The position numbers and the translations under genes were made by a program. Shown piece after piece: positions 13,301 to 25,166 of a stretch of DNA of 64,000 nt (its first letter is position 1; the number at the start of each line of letters is the position of its first letter). The notes under the pieces are model-generated. The model was not told the DNA's origin. It searched no databases and was given only the letters and a program-made list of their open reading frames with translations. Origin of the DNA: Nipponacmea schrenckii. Its lineage: Eukaryota > Mollusca > Gastropoda > Lottiidae. The stretch lies in contig JAUJPP010000007.1 of NCBI GenBank assembly GCA_030562195.1, forward strand, positions 33,477,769-33,541,768, in the 5' to 3' direction.

Positions 13301-15560
13301 CCATTCTTTTGGATTTTTTTTTTTTTTTTGACGAGGCTCATGATTTGGTGATAAGAAAACTATTTCATCAAATTTCGCCAAAATCTAACAATAATTTTGA
13401 AAAACTAGAGGCATTAGAAGAACAAGGACAATAACCCATACCCATGTATTTGCGAACCTTTTTTCCACACGCACGGTTTATTTTGTTCTTTAACTGATGT
13501 GTAGGATATTAAATCTATTTGTTTTTATATATGCACATTGAGCAGATTTTAGTGAAATATTTCTTGAAGTATCGTGTATCCGAAATGCTAATATTTTCCC
13601 ACGATAAGATTTTATGGACCTTGATATTTTGATTATTAAAACGAGGTTGGGAATACCACTTGAAAATAAGACAATGAACACTTACTTTATTGGAAAATAA
13701 ATTATTTCTTTGTGTTAGAAATCGATGCATTATCAATTAGTATATGTTCCCACCAAAATTCTCTTTAAACTGTGAGTATGTGAACGTTAATAGATTTACT
13801 TTCTCACTGGTTCTTAACACGTTCAGCTTGGAATTTACAGACAATTATAAAGATCCATTCATAATCATATTGATCGAAATTTGAAATAAATATTCCCAGT
13901 TTGATGTCAAATGATGTGTAATCTGAATAAAATACAAAGTTAATACTTTATTGTCTAGTATATAAAACGGCGTTCAACTGAAATTCATGTTTCGTATCAG
14001 TTTAGTCCAAAAAAAGACCTCTTCAGAAAAAGCGACAATCGCAAAGCTGAATCTACTCCCTCTGTATTTGATTATACGTGTGTGTTATCATTATTACGCT
14101 AGTGAATACAGCCACTTAGAGCTCTTGACATAAAATACTGAAAATAGTTTGGCTTATTTTCTTTGAGGCTTCTAATTGGCAGTATTCCTTTGCGTGCAAT
14201 ACAATCACATGGTTGTAGTTACAAGCATCTGTAATACAAAAAATGGCTATTTCAGTCAAGGTATTGACAAAATTCTTAATAGCTTGATATTGCCACAAAA
14301 ACAATTTAAAAGAAACGTATTAATCACCACTAATTTCATCGCCATTTCTATCTATTTTAAATTTCAACTTTATTTGAGAAGTCTGCCAAATATTTATTTT
14401 TAACAAGAAAACTAACAGTGGGTGAATATTACAGCCTGGCAAGCTTCTTGTTAGAACTTTTCACTTGCGAAAATGTATCGCGTGCGCGCTAATGTGAGCT
14501 AAGGGAAGAGGTTCAAAAACCGTTCATTCGATTCTTGATGGTTGTAAGCTACAACATTTTAGGAGATATCGAATATATCTGTTTAAATGTTGTGTCGTCA
14601 CATTAAGTTCTACCATGCCTCCCAAGTTCCATAGAAAGGAAACTTTCAATATAGCCTAACCCTGTTTAACAGAAAACTACGCACACCCTACAATCAACTA
14701 AGAACATGTTCTTAAATGAATGTATAGCAGAGTTCCAGGCTTAAGACCATAGTACTATATTAGAAAACATACTTACCCCCCCCCCCCAAATAAAATAAAA
14801 AAGAAATGTATGATAAACTACAGATCTTGAAATTAGGCGGTGATACCTCTGGTAAAATAATGTATATACATACAGATATATGTTTTAATGTGCATGAGAA
14901 CAATAGCGTTTCCAGGATCTTAGCCTTAGCATATCTTATTCTGGTTGTCAAATGAAAATTTTCCATTTCGACTTGTTAAACTTTTGTTAAACCAAATAAT
15001 GATCATTAATCACAGTTGCAAATCCATATTTCACTCCAAAGTTTTGATCATTCAAGCCACGCGCATCCTTGTAGAAATGAGCTTTGTTGAACTTCGACTT
15101 AGAATTAGACTGCTTTAAACTTTTAATATTCTGCTGACGAAAATACATTAAATTTCACTATAACTTTGTTATTGGCAATTGTTCCATTGTTAGATCACGC
15201 ATTTCTTTTTCAATCAAGAGCTCTCTTTTACCCAACACAATGCTGAAACTTCATTTCGTTTGTCAAATTTCAATATGGTCGTCATTCCGGCACACGACCT
15301 GTAGCAGACGACATAATCGCTTTATCGATTGTCTCTTTACCACGTGTTTGCACAAAGATGGGATGTTCCGCTTAAAAGACTTGATGTTATATTTCCATCA
15401 ATCGTACTTAGTTGTTCTCTTCAAATTGTTTGTTATTCACGTTTTATAAAAGCCAAAATAATATTTAGACACGGCGGGGTTTCGATCTTTGGTAGAAACA
15501 AGAATTTTCTCATGGGACATTCTTTGAATGAGTGGTGCATAAAGATTTTTTTTAATTAAA
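10306..15560. other. AT-rich non-coding stretch with many CACGTG motifs
   Basis: No gene can be built. CACGTG motifs occur at 10941, 11226, 11641, 12743, 12964, 13011 and 15341. One splice-bracketed open segment is given separately at 12414-12552. A C(13) run lies at about 14776-14788. The short frame at 11139-11450 on the minus strand contains a hydrophobic stretch but lacks other support. Confidence 0.45.
12414..12552 (+). CDS. possible internal exon, unrecognised protein
   Basis: A polypyrimidine-like stretch ending in ...CAACATCAG is followed by about 46 codons without a stop in one frame, then ...ATTCTAG|GTAATC, a plausible donor. The peptide has ordinary protein-like composition (KSKISILDAVGKGY, then QQQFSRQLYPFERASLFEVI). 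I do not recognise the family and found no partner exon nearby. The length is short enough for chance, so this is a weak call; transcript evidence would decide it. Confidence 0.22.
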
Positions 15561-15599
15561 GTGTGGCATTGGGAAGGTAAAGTAAAATAGATGATTATC

Positions 15600-15985
15600 A
15601 GGTTTTAAGGTTATTGGCATTGTACCTAGGTAAAATTAGGTGGTAAGGTCGCCAGTTTTTAATAAAAACTTTAATTTTCACATAGGTGATTTAGGTGATA
15701 ATTCTTGAAGTTTTCATTTAAATACTTTATTTTTCACCTAGGTGAATATTAGATAATAAGTCCCGTAGTTTTTAAATAAAAACTTTAATTTTCACCAAGG
15801 TGCAAATCACAGCTTTTACCTCAAAAAAGCAGGAAGTTTTTATATTAAAAATTACAGTAATTATCACCTAATTTTCACCTAGGTGGAAAATAAAGTTTTT
15901 ATTTAAAAACTAGAGGAATTAAACTCATTTTCCCTTTTGAAAATTAAACTTTTTAATCAAAACCATATGAATTATCACTTAGCTG
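15600..15985. repeat. array of palindromic CACCTAGGTG / AGTTTTTA-TAAAAACT units
   Basis: The stretch contains several copies, intact or decayed, of two short palindromes in alternation: TTTTCACCTAGGTGAAAA-like and AGTTTTTATTTAAAAACT-like. Spacing is roughly 90-100 bp. Examples are TTTTCACCTAGGTGAA at about 15731, TTTTCACCTAGGTGGAAAA at about 15873 and AAGTTTTTATTTAAAAACT at about 15892. There is no coding frame. Confidence 0.7.
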
Positions 15986-16228
15986 TACATATTTTTCTCA
16001 ATAAAAAAAGATAGACAAATCGCGCCAAAAGCTTCAATACTTCAGCTAAAATGCCTCTAATTGATTGTCAAACGCCTTTTTCAACCCACTCCAAGATAAA
16101 TTTCGAAAATTTATACAAAACGTTAGGTCACTGATAACAAAAGAATTGTTTGTGTATTTTGTACATCTCCCTAAAAATAAGCAATTTCTTAAATCCACAG
16201 CGTATCAATCGACCAGGTTTTATAGTAC

Positions 16229-16590
16229 AATAACCGCGTTTCCACTTAAAATTGTGAAGTAAAACTAGCTTTAAAGCCAGCTTTATTGCAGAACACGTCG
16301 TGTTTCCACTGAGTTTATCTGGTTCCCGAACCACTTTAGTCTTGATCAAAAAGTCGCACATTATAAATGACACCTCGCGATGTACAAGACTACCGATGTT
16401 GTGCGTGCAACCGTAAAACTAGTCTAGTGCCCGCCAGTGCCGATACTACAGTGTTTAAAATGCCGGCTTTAAACTTATAGCTTTCATTTAGCCCGCGATA
16501 CATTGCCGAACAATAAAAGTGAGGTTTTCGGTTCCCGAAAAGTGACGGTGAGGCAATTTAGATAGTGGGATTTCCACTAGGGGTTTTCAT
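16229..16590 (-). mobile_element. MITE family (TIR AACCGCGTTTCCACTT), truncated copy
   Basis: It begins with AATAACCGCGTTTCCACTT and contains the family blocks ACTAGCTTTAAAGCCAGCTTTATTGC (in part), CGTGTTTCCACTGAGTTTATCTGG and TTTTCGGTTCCCGAA. It is related to the copies at 43451-43816 and 47202-47596 but lies in the opposite orientation. Its far end is lost where a pearl-like tail (ATGTGGGCGTATAAAA) begins. No coding capacity. Confidence 0.65.
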
Positions 16591-16648
16591 GTGGGCGTAT
16601 AAAAAAAAGCTGTCAGAAGGTGTATGTTACATTGCCTGGTAAGCTATC
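16588..16648. mobile_element. abutting ends of pearl-like elements
   Basis: CATGTGGGCGTATAAAA, the tail of the pearl-like family, is followed within a few bases by the reverse complement of the family head (GCTGTCAGAAGG ... TTGCCTGGTAAGCTATC). A plus-oriented tail therefore meets a minus-oriented head with nothing between. This is a deletion or fusion product rather than an intact element. Confidence 0.6.
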
Positions 16649-17760
16649 GTGCTTATTGATGAAGAGATACTTGACACCTATCTCTTTTCGGATTTCACAC
16701 AAGAAACATTTGACTTTATTTTATCACATTATTACTTCTAACTTACCAGCTTATGTGAGGCCAGAAGAAATATTTATCGCCTTATTTTATTGTATGCTAT
16801 TTCTGCTCAAGTACTGATGGATTTCAGTGGGACAACAAATGCCTGCAATATGGTAACTAGGAGGTCTTATAGGTCTTCTTGTACTTTCTTATACAATGGC
16901 CTTCTTGGGTTCGGGGAAATTAATATTAGGATAAATTGCTCTTGCCAACTATGCACACCTTGATTCTCCATGCGACACTTTCTTTATCAATGCCTTAAGC
17001 ATGGTTTCATATCTACATGCAACAGCTTTGACACCCAAGTTTTCAGAATAACTTGTAAATTGCAATGACTCGGGAAAATCTACCCAGCTGCCTAGCTGAT
17101 TATTCCTATATATATCATCTCTGAAAAGCTATTAAGCTGAAATCATGCTAAGATATTATGTACAAATGAATTGAATATGAATTAAATATCAACTTGTTCT
17201 CCCGATATAAGATAAAGTTTTTCATTTACTAAGAATTGATGACAACCCTGGTTATATATATGTAACCGAGCGAAGTTACATTGGATTATAACAAACACTG
17301 TCGTCATAAACTTTGATTAACACCTCACGAAAATGCCAACGAGTTACCGGAAAACAGTGCCGCCATAATTACCCTCGTTCTTCCCCTTCCACATGTCAAC
17401 CCAAACTAGTTCTATAAACCCAATCCGGATTGCCTGAACTTCGTATCAGTTAAAGGGAGAGAACTCGACGTACAGGTTTTGGTAAACGAAATTGACGTTT
17501 CCTCCAATTCATTTGCCATCTATTTCCATGTTAAATCACGAAATTCAACCTTCATCCAACTCAACCAATTTAACATGACCATGACAATTTTGAACTAGTC
17601 AAAATGAAACTAAACCACTACATTTTATCAACACCCGCTTGACTGTCACTGCACACAAAACCGCTATTTTTAGAAATAACCTTCCGCCAATTGAATTTCT
17701 CATTATCTCAGAAATTCTGAAAGAAAATGAAATTTCAGATATCAAATTTCAAATCTACTA
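16649..17760. other. non-coding stretch
   Basis: No gene is seen. Around 17515-17545 a phrase of the form CATTTGCCATCTATTTCCATG ... AATCACGAAATTCA is shared with 62808-62850 near the right end of the window, so part of this is a dispersed repeat. Confidence 0.45.
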
Positions 17761-17764
17761 GTAG

Positions 17765-18445
17765 ATTATCCTCACTTGAAACAGAACATGTCCCTTTTGG
17801 GAACATCAATATGCGCAGATATAGACTGGCTATCCAGATTATCCTCAATTGAAACAGATCGTGTCCCGTTTGGGAACATCAATATGCGCAGATATAGACT
17901 GGCTATCCAAATTATCCTCACTTGAAACAGATCGTGTCCCGTTTGGGAACATCAATATGCGCAGATATAGACTGGCTATCCAGATTATCCTTACTTGTAA
18001 CAGATCGTCTCCCGTCTGGGAACATCAATATGCGCAGATATAGACTGGCTATCCAGATTATCCTCACTTGTAACAGATCGTCTCCCGTCTGGGAACATCA
18101 ATATGCGCAGATATAGACCGGCTATCAAGATTATCCTCACTTAAAACAGATCGTGTCCCGTTTGGGAACATCAAAATGCGCAGATATAGACTGGCTATCC
18201 AGACTATCCACACTTGAAGCAGACAGATCGTGTGTCCCGTTTGAGAACAGCAATATGCGCAGCTATAGACTGGCTATCCAGACTATCCTTACTTGAAGCA
18301 GATCGTGTGTCCCGTTTGAGAACATCAATATGCGCAGCTAGAGACTGGCTATCCAGATTATCATCACTTGAAACAGATCGTGTGTGCCGTTTGGGAACAT
18401 CAATATGCGCAGATATAGACTGGCTATCCAGATTATCCTCATTTT
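17765..18445. repeat. 73-bp to 75-bp tandem array
   Basis: About nine copies of a unit containing AACATCAATATGCGCAG, ATATAGACTGGCTATCCAG and AACAGATCGTGTCCCG. Unit starts at 17802, 17875, 17948, 18021, 18094 and 18167 are exactly 73 bp apart. The last units (from 18246) are about 75 bp. On the minus strand the 75-bp units are in frame and encode repeats of about 25 residues (LDSQSIAAHI-VLKRDTRS). They continue from the end of a retrotransposon polyprotein fragment, so the array probably grew from its tail. Confidence 0.92.
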
Positions 18446-20028
18446 CCTGCGCGGAAACATCGGTATCTGATTCGTTCCTGGATCTGGCTGCTATCAATCT
18501 GATCCACAATTGAGTGTGAAGGACACGGACGTAATTCAGATCTGTGTAATGTCTTTTTAACTTCCGGGTCATCAATCAGACACACATAAACATGATAATC
18601 CTCCTTAATTGTGATGCAAGATACTACAATATCACTTTGTAAGTGTCGAGGGCAGGCCTTAGGCAGAGTAACAAAAGGATGTAGGCCTACCCCGTCTGAT
18701 GGAAGTTGGAATTCCACCCATAACGAATAGGTTTCCCTTTACACTTACGTCGACTCACTAAGTCGTTCGAAAATCATAAAGTCAGTTTAAATAGTGTTCT
18801 ATTAGTCACTTGTATTCATGTATGCTCTGGATGACAGATACTAGAACATGTGGTCACCTTTACACACTTCACTTGATATTGATGCACACTGCACTAACAG
18901 TAGAAAGTAGGCAATGACTGATTCAAGGGGACTACATAATCCTACTTATATCTTTTTATTAGACTTTAACTATACGATATCAAATATTTAAATTTGAATG
19001 AACTAGCGAACAAATAAAGTAAACATAGGAAGAATATGCACACTAATCTCTTCCTGTTGATTTAAACGGTGGATTATCACTCCTAATAAAAGGTTTGAGT
19101 CGGTTGATTGAAAAGACAGTCTTGACGACCTTGACCTTCTAAAGTCGAAAGAACATATTGTGTCCTGTCGAGAATTTGGTGAACAACCATTGGACCACAG
19201 CACTCGGTCTTGATTTTACGTGATTAAGCTGTAAGGATTGGCGAAGTTGGTTTAAATATAAATACAAGTTGTCGTAAGGTATGTATCGGTTTCTTAATAA
19301 GACTATGAGCAATACGGACATTTTGGGTTTATTGTTGATGTTTTTTGGAGAGCTAGAGCTAGTTTTGCTACTTGATCAAACTTGTTTTTAAGGTGAGGTA
19401 CATGCATACGTATATGACTTGTTTTCCAAAAGCTAATTCGTATGGGCTATGATTGCCTAACTGAGGGGAACTGAAAGAGTTATAAGCATAGCCAGAAGTA
19501 GTTTTGAAGCGCACCCAATCAGTAACAAATTGGTTGAGATTGACCATTATAAAATCAGAAATAGATTTGATGTCGTTCAACTAACAAACTACCATGATTT
19601 TCAACACTGATTAGTTTTTGACTAATACCTTAACAAGAGCACAATGAAGATACTAAGCTTCCAATAAGTGAAGCAGCAGCAATAGTGATGATTACTAATG
19701 GAGGTCCGAATACACAGATAACTTTTCGAATCAAGGCTTCACAAATTTATTTTGCATCAAGAGTTTAGAGGGCTGTTTAAACGACAAAACGAGTTAATGC
19801 ATCTGTTACAACCATTAGGTGTCGATATCCCAAAGGAGACGAAGGTGTGTATTTAAAATAAAGACTGAGCCTATCAAAAGTTCTATATTCTGTTGGAATA
19901 CGAGGATGATATAGGCGTTTATTATCAGACTTTCCCTTAAACTGTCGACATTTGGAACACGTTTGAAATGGTAGAAATATTATCCAATATATTGGGAAAA
20001 TAAAATAACAACTTTCGCATAGTGGCAT
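18439..20028 (-). pseudogene. LTR retrotransposon integrase region, degenerate
   Basis: Broken minus-strand reading frames carry pieces of a retrotransposon polyprotein in the right order. At 19777-20028 the end of a zinc-binding region (CSKCRQFKG) runs into an integrase core (FDRLS-, GYRHLMVVTDALTRFVV). At 19368-19580 is the later core segment (YNSFSSPQLGNHSPYELAFG). At 18439-18717 is a post-integrase tail ending in LHRSELRPCP. Stops and frame changes separate the pieces and no reverse transcriptase or LTR is evident, so it is an old inactive copy. A Ty3/gypsy-like origin is likely from the integrase wording, but the family assignment is an inference. Confidence 0.72.
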
Positions 20029-20700
20029 ACGTTCTGGCGACTCTTGATGTATACTGAGTCATGTATTACCAATTGAAGAGTGAAAGACTCATCTTTATGA
20101 ATAAGTAGACGAAATAAAACAGACTAACAAAAAAATGTACTTTTCAGCTTCAGATTTGGTAGCTTCGGATGGCTTTTTATCAGAAGGTAGAATACCATGT
20201 TGTTAGTAATCATAGGGTGGTTTGAAATGAGAAGTTTCCTGTTTTAATGTCAACTTGTTAACGTCAATGAAAAGGTTATAATCTATACTGATTTTCCTTT
20301 TAATATATCGGAGAAGTTTATCAATTTTCCTTAGGAAAGTGAGAAGTTTTGATTTCTTGAAATCCAGAAACTACAGGCTTAGGTGGGACAAGAAATTCAA
20401 TTGGGATTTCAAACTCTTCAAAGTTATCAACACTTCGATTTACTAATCTGTCTTCACTAAGAGTTTCGATTGAACTAAGGGGGTAAAGTTGTTGGTGATT
20501 CCGAATCATCTCGAAAAGAAGGATCTGGATCAACAGATGAACTAGATTTACTTTGCGTCGAAGGTAGTTGTGCAGAACCTCGAGCAACTTTCTATGTTGA
20601 TTTGGGATAGATATATGGAATCGAAATGTTCTTTGCCTTGTAACTTGACGTTCTTTGGGTTGAATGATGGGTAATTCTAGAAAAAAAAAAAAAATCCCCA
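20029..20700 (-). pseudogene. probable upstream debris of the same retroelement
   Basis: Just upstream of the integrase fragment on the minus strand, decayed frames can be read that suggest the start of an integrase zinc-binding region (FTLQLVIHDSVYIKS near 20060-20100). A low-complexity Ser/Pro/Asp-rich segment follows at about 20480-20600. Stops and frameshifts are frequent. An A(13) run lies at about 20680. The call rests mostly on position. Confidence 0.3.
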
Positions 20701-22340
20701 AAATGGCTGAAAAATACTGTGAATCGGGAGAGAAAGAAAATGACTAAAATGAGCTCCGATTTGATATATTTTGATATTCCGATGGAGTAAAATTATTACT
20801 GAACGGAATGAAATTAACGACATATGCCGCAGAATGATTTTTATGTGATGAGGAAAGTAAACAATCTCGGAGTTTCTTACCTTTACTTTTATTATACTTA
20901 TCAGTCGACCAGCAAAAATCTCAAAGGTTGTTTTCTGTAATTTTGACATTTTTGTAAGCAAAATGAATAAATAATAAATAAACGTTTATTAAAGAAATGA
21001 AACAAAATTCATATATTTTATGGGGGTCATTCGGGAAACTCACAGACTCTTTATAATAGACTATCATATCCACAAATACCTGTGATCTTAAGGAGCTTTT
21101 CAATAGAGAAAGATATAAATGGATCTTTACCTTAAATAACATGAAAGGTAAGTTTTACCTGAGGATCCATGATTTAATCCTAGCCAAGGTCGAGATGAAC
21201 TATTGGATTTTTCAATCTGGTTGCTCCCTGGCAGTATTTATATTTACATTAACCCTCTTTCTCCCTTCCTTTTGGGATTTTCGCATGCCCAGTTTTGACT
21301 TATACTTGGTCTAGATTTGAATATGATATCTGAAATTTGAGATGGCGACTGGGTGATTGAAATTCTTGAAAAAAAAACTTTGACGCAACCACAGGCGTGT
21401 CAAGAATGGTGAAAGGAGATAATAATGGTATGTCTGAACTACAAAAACATCCATCTTTCCAAATATATCAAGGTCTAGTGGATTAGAGGTATGTATATAC
21501 GTTTAAAACCCCCGCACCCGCGGAAAATCCCAAGTTTTTGGTGCCAAGTTTTTCTGACTCTCCCCCAGCCATATATATCTGTCCAAATAGCTATCAGAGG
21601 ATGGGAATAGAGTCAGCAAGTTTTGGACTAGTCTTTCACGTGACATATTGAAAAGTATTCAATGATATTTCTGGAAAAGTTATTTAAGGTTGAATTTTGT
21701 GATTTAGCATGGAAAACAGATGGTAAATGAATTAGTGCATAATCCGATAAATCCAAAAAACTTACTTTGAATACGAGGACAGGTAATCATGGAAAGTGTT
21801 AATAAAACTGTTACATCAAAAATTCACCAAATCAAATATGAATAGTTGGCATATACTAATACACGAAGCAGAGATATTTACCAAAACTATTCTTTGCTTT
21901 CCTCAGAAATTAGACATGCTAAAATGAAGGTTAAATGAAAACAAAGGGAAACAACTATCAATTCAGCTCGACCCGACTACAGACCACAATAAAATTTAAC
22001 ACACACTCGTCTTTTGCAAGTATTGAATTTTTTTTAGAACACAGATATTTCTGAACATCGGGAGACTTAAAAACATAAACACGACCAACCCACTATGTTG
22101 GAAGTTTAAATAATAATGAACACACTCAAGACAGTATTATTCACCATGATGGATTGTGCGTGTTTACCATAAGTACTAACTGTAAAATTGACGACAGAAT
22201 GTTTCTTGATGTTTTCTTTGTATAATAATAATTTTTAAATTAACTGATCCATATATGTACAAATCCCGCTATTAAAATAATAAGCATAACAAAATTTAAT
22301 TGTATATCAAATAATGGATTAGTAATATGGGCAGGCAGGG
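20701..22340. other. non-coding stretch
   Basis: No supported gene. Short minus-strand frames at 20677-21142 are hydrophobic and AT-driven. A region around 21510-21570 has short C runs and resembles decayed repeat ends. Nothing else stands out. Confidence 0.4.
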
Positions 22341-22580
22341 AAATAAACAGAAATTATAATGACAAACATTAATATACTATCTCTCAATGTAAGAGGACTC
22401 CGTAATGATTTAAAAAGAGAAAAAGTTTTCAAATGGTTAAAGGAACGGGAAAATATTATATTTCTTCAAGAGACGCATAGTTGTCTAGTCGATGGAGAAC
22501 TTTGGATAAGAGAATGGGGTGAGAATATATACTTTTCGCACGGCCGTACAAACTCTTCTGGAACATCAATACTAATTAAA

Positions 22581-23468
22581 GATAGCTTGTCAGGCAAGGT
22601 AACATACGCCCACTTCAGCAAACAGATGTTCCATGTTTTTTCATTTAATCAAGGGCAATAACTCATAAACCGACATCTAGAATCGCACCATTTTTTAACT
22701 TTTCCGAGATGTTATTAAGATGAATACACATACCAAGTTTCATTCCAATCGGATAAAAACTACAGCTTCTATAACGTACACAAGTAAATTTTAACGTTTA
22801 TTCATTTAATCAAGGGCCATAACCCATAAACAGACATATGGCGAGATATTATCAAGATGAATACACATACCAAGAAAACTATAGCTTCTATTGCATACAC
22901 AAGTACATTTTAACGTTTTTTTTCATTTAATCAAGGGCCATAACTCATAAACCGACATCTGGAATCGTGCCATTTTCGAACTAGTCCGAGATATTATCAA
23001 GATGAATACACATACCAAGTTTCATTCAAATCGGATGAAAACTACAGCTTCTATTGCGTTAACAAGTAAATTTCAACGTTTTTCATTTAATCAAGGGCCA
23101 TAACTCATACACCGACATCTGGAATCGTGCCATTTTCGAACTTGTCTGAGATATTATCAAGATGAATACACATATCAAGTTTCATTCAAATCGAATGAAA
23201 ACTACAGCTTCTATAGCGTACACAAGTAAATTTTAACGTTTTTCCATCTAATCAAGGGCCATAACTCATAAACCGACATCTGCCATTTTCAAACCTGTCC
23301 GAGATATTATCAAGATGAATGCACATACCAAGTTTCATTCAAATCGGATAAGAACTCTAGCCTGTATCGCGTACACAAGTAATTGTTGACGGACGGACGG
23401 ACCGACGGACCGACGGACGGACAGGGGTGATGGCAATATACGTCCACATTTTCATGTGGGCGTATAAA
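22581..23468 (+). mobile_element. pearl-like Helitron/Helentron element inside a LINE
   Basis: The copy has a complete structure. The head is GATAGCTTGTCAGGCAAGG followed by ACATACGCCCAC. There are five core units, each with CATTTAATCAAGGGC-ATAACTCA. A GACG/GACC microsatellite lies at 23389-23422. The tail hairpin is CCACATTTTCATGTGGG, followed by CGTATAAA. The flanking LINE reading frame rejoins when the element is removed, which fixes its ends to within a few ambiguous A residues and shows no clear target-site duplication. Lack of duplication fits Helitron-type insertion. Confidence 0.82.
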
Positions 23469-23540
23469 AATGAAAATTTAACAATAAAAAAGGAAATTTC
23501 TAATAATCATGGTTTTTACAAAATTTTGATAATTGATTTC

Positions 23541-24622
23541 TTAAGGGGGTTGACAACCCTAAACCTATGTACAAAAAATAGACGATTTCAACCACTTCTT
23601 TTCCCCCTATCTGAAATATTTAAATATCAATGGAAATAGGGGACTTTCAGCTATCCAAGAATATAAAATTTATTTCTTTATGACATTTCAACTTTAAGAA
23701 ATAGGGTATGAAAGATGAACGAAAAAAACGTCGATTATTCCCTTAAAATTAGCATATCTACTAGGCTATTTAATATAGAAGGTTGAAATTTTGCATAACG
23801 CAAGTCTACATGTATCTCTACAAAATTACGTTGGCTTTTTGGAAAATTTTGTTTTGTTTTGAAGATATTGATAGAAATCAAAATTTTGCGAGTGCATTTA
23901 CGAAAAATTGAATTTTTAAAAAACTATTCATTTTATAAAAAAAAAGCCAACGTAAAGTTATAGAGGACATCGTAAGCTTTAGCTGAAGCCAAGGTTTGTA
24001 AAAATCGGATAGATTGTAAGCGAGATATCCTTTTGGAAAAATGGCATTTTTTTTTCAACATTTTGCAAACACATGTAAACCTTACGTAATTAACGACCAG
24101 GTTGTTAAAAGATTGTCTTTCATATTGTAGAAATCTTTAAGCACCTTTTAGGCATCGATATGCACCGATATCCACACAATTGGAGTGCTAAAACAATGGA
24201 TTAGCACATGTCAAAACACCCCTACCCACCAATCATAAAATTTTCTTTGTTTACATGTGACGTAAAGATTTATGGGATATCACGTGACTTCTGGATTCCC
24301 CCCAATACACAAACTCTTACTTCGCGTGCCGATATTAACAATAACTGACCGGCAAACGTAGAGAATGTTTATTTAGCCGATGACGTTGTAATCACAAAAA
24401 ATGTCAACTGACAACGTAATTTGTACGTCTACATAGAGGAATACCCCGTTTTGTTCTATAAATAGATTATCTTCACGGACGGATATCAGACGAACTACTG
24501 AAGCGATTGAGCTAAAATTTTTACTAGATGAGTTTCTTTTAATGCCAAATAGAATGGATATAAACTTAATACGTTTCTTGATTGAAATACACTTCGAACG
24601 ATAAGGTTGTCCACCCCCTTAA
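23541..24622. mobile_element. TTAA-flanked DNA transposon (non-autonomous), about 1.07 kb
   Basis: The left end is TTAAGGGGGTTGACAACC and the right end is GGTTGTCCACCCCCTTAA, which are near-perfect terminal inverted repeats. TTAA lies at both outer ends as the target duplication. Removing the element together with one TTAA restores the LINE reading frame around it. No transposase is encoded. TTAA targets are typical of piggyBac-like and Kolobok elements; the ends alone do not decide between them. Confidence 0.85.
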
Positions 24623-24807
24623 AATCCACATTGGTATTAGCCAATATATACAGTCCGATCTTAGATCATGAACAGAAAATATACTATAAGGAGTTATTAG
24701 ATACGTTAAGAAATATAGAAAATGATTATGAAATCTTTATGTTATTACTTGGAGGCGACCTGAACAATGTTTTAAATGGATATAAAACTATGTATTCAAT
24801 CCCTTAA

Positions 24808-25016
24808 AAGGAACCTCTTTATATTGGAAAAAGGGTCTAACTAAGGAAATAAGGATAAGGCATAACCACCCTTTTAGCTGGTTACTTGTCCACTCTTTTC
24901 GAATTTCCCGAAACTACCAGTTAAAAAACAGGTTTTATTTCCTGGATTGATCTCAATAATTTAATTTAACTTTCTATATTCCGAAAAAAAAACTTACTAG
25001 CTTTTTCATTGGATAG
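24808..25016. other. tail of LINE remnant / intergenic
   Basis: Sequence after the LINE frame is lost. No further reverse-transcriptase motif could be read. Confidence 0.35.
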
Positions 25017-25166
25017 TTAAACCTCATCAATGTTCTTCTGCATCTCATCGATCCAACTACCATTAGTGCCAACCATATCTAGTATTGGCTGAGTATAAAA
25101 ATTCAATCCGTTCATAAAGGCCTGATCCATTGATTTTTCAGTTAACCTTTCAAATTCATTAATAAT
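25017..25166 (-). CDS. possible last exon of unrecognised protein
   Basis: On the minus strand, TGTCATTTCAG (a good acceptor) is followed by 49 uninterrupted codons and a TAA. The peptide begins IINEFERLTEKSMDQAF and ends WIDEMQKNIDEV. It lies downstream on the same strand from the start exon at 26254-26601 and could be the final exon of that gene. Insertions of repeats (25442-25625, 25739-25900) now sit between them. I do not recognise the sequence. Confidence 0.4.
   Translation of the reverse strand: MINEFERLTEKSMDQAFMNGLNFYTQPILDMVGTNGSWIDEMQKNIDEV

Larger units (their letters stand above)
22359..24807 (+). pseudogene. L1-type LINE endonuclease domain, split by two insertions
   Basis: The first segment (22359-22580) starts with MTNINILSLNVRGLRN and includes IIFLQETHS, the opening blocks of an apurinic-type endonuclease domain in non-LTR retrotransposon ORF2. 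The frame continues at 23469-23540 (LTIKKEISNNHGFYKILIIDF) and again at 24623-24807 (LVLANIYSP, then LLGGDLNNVLN), the expected later blocks of the same domain. The gaps are filled by a pearl-like element (22581-23468) and a TTAA-flanked element (23541-24622). The frame stops at about 24806 and no reverse transcriptase follows, so the copy is dead. The wording of the motifs points to the L1-like or Tx1-like groups. Confidence 0.85.
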
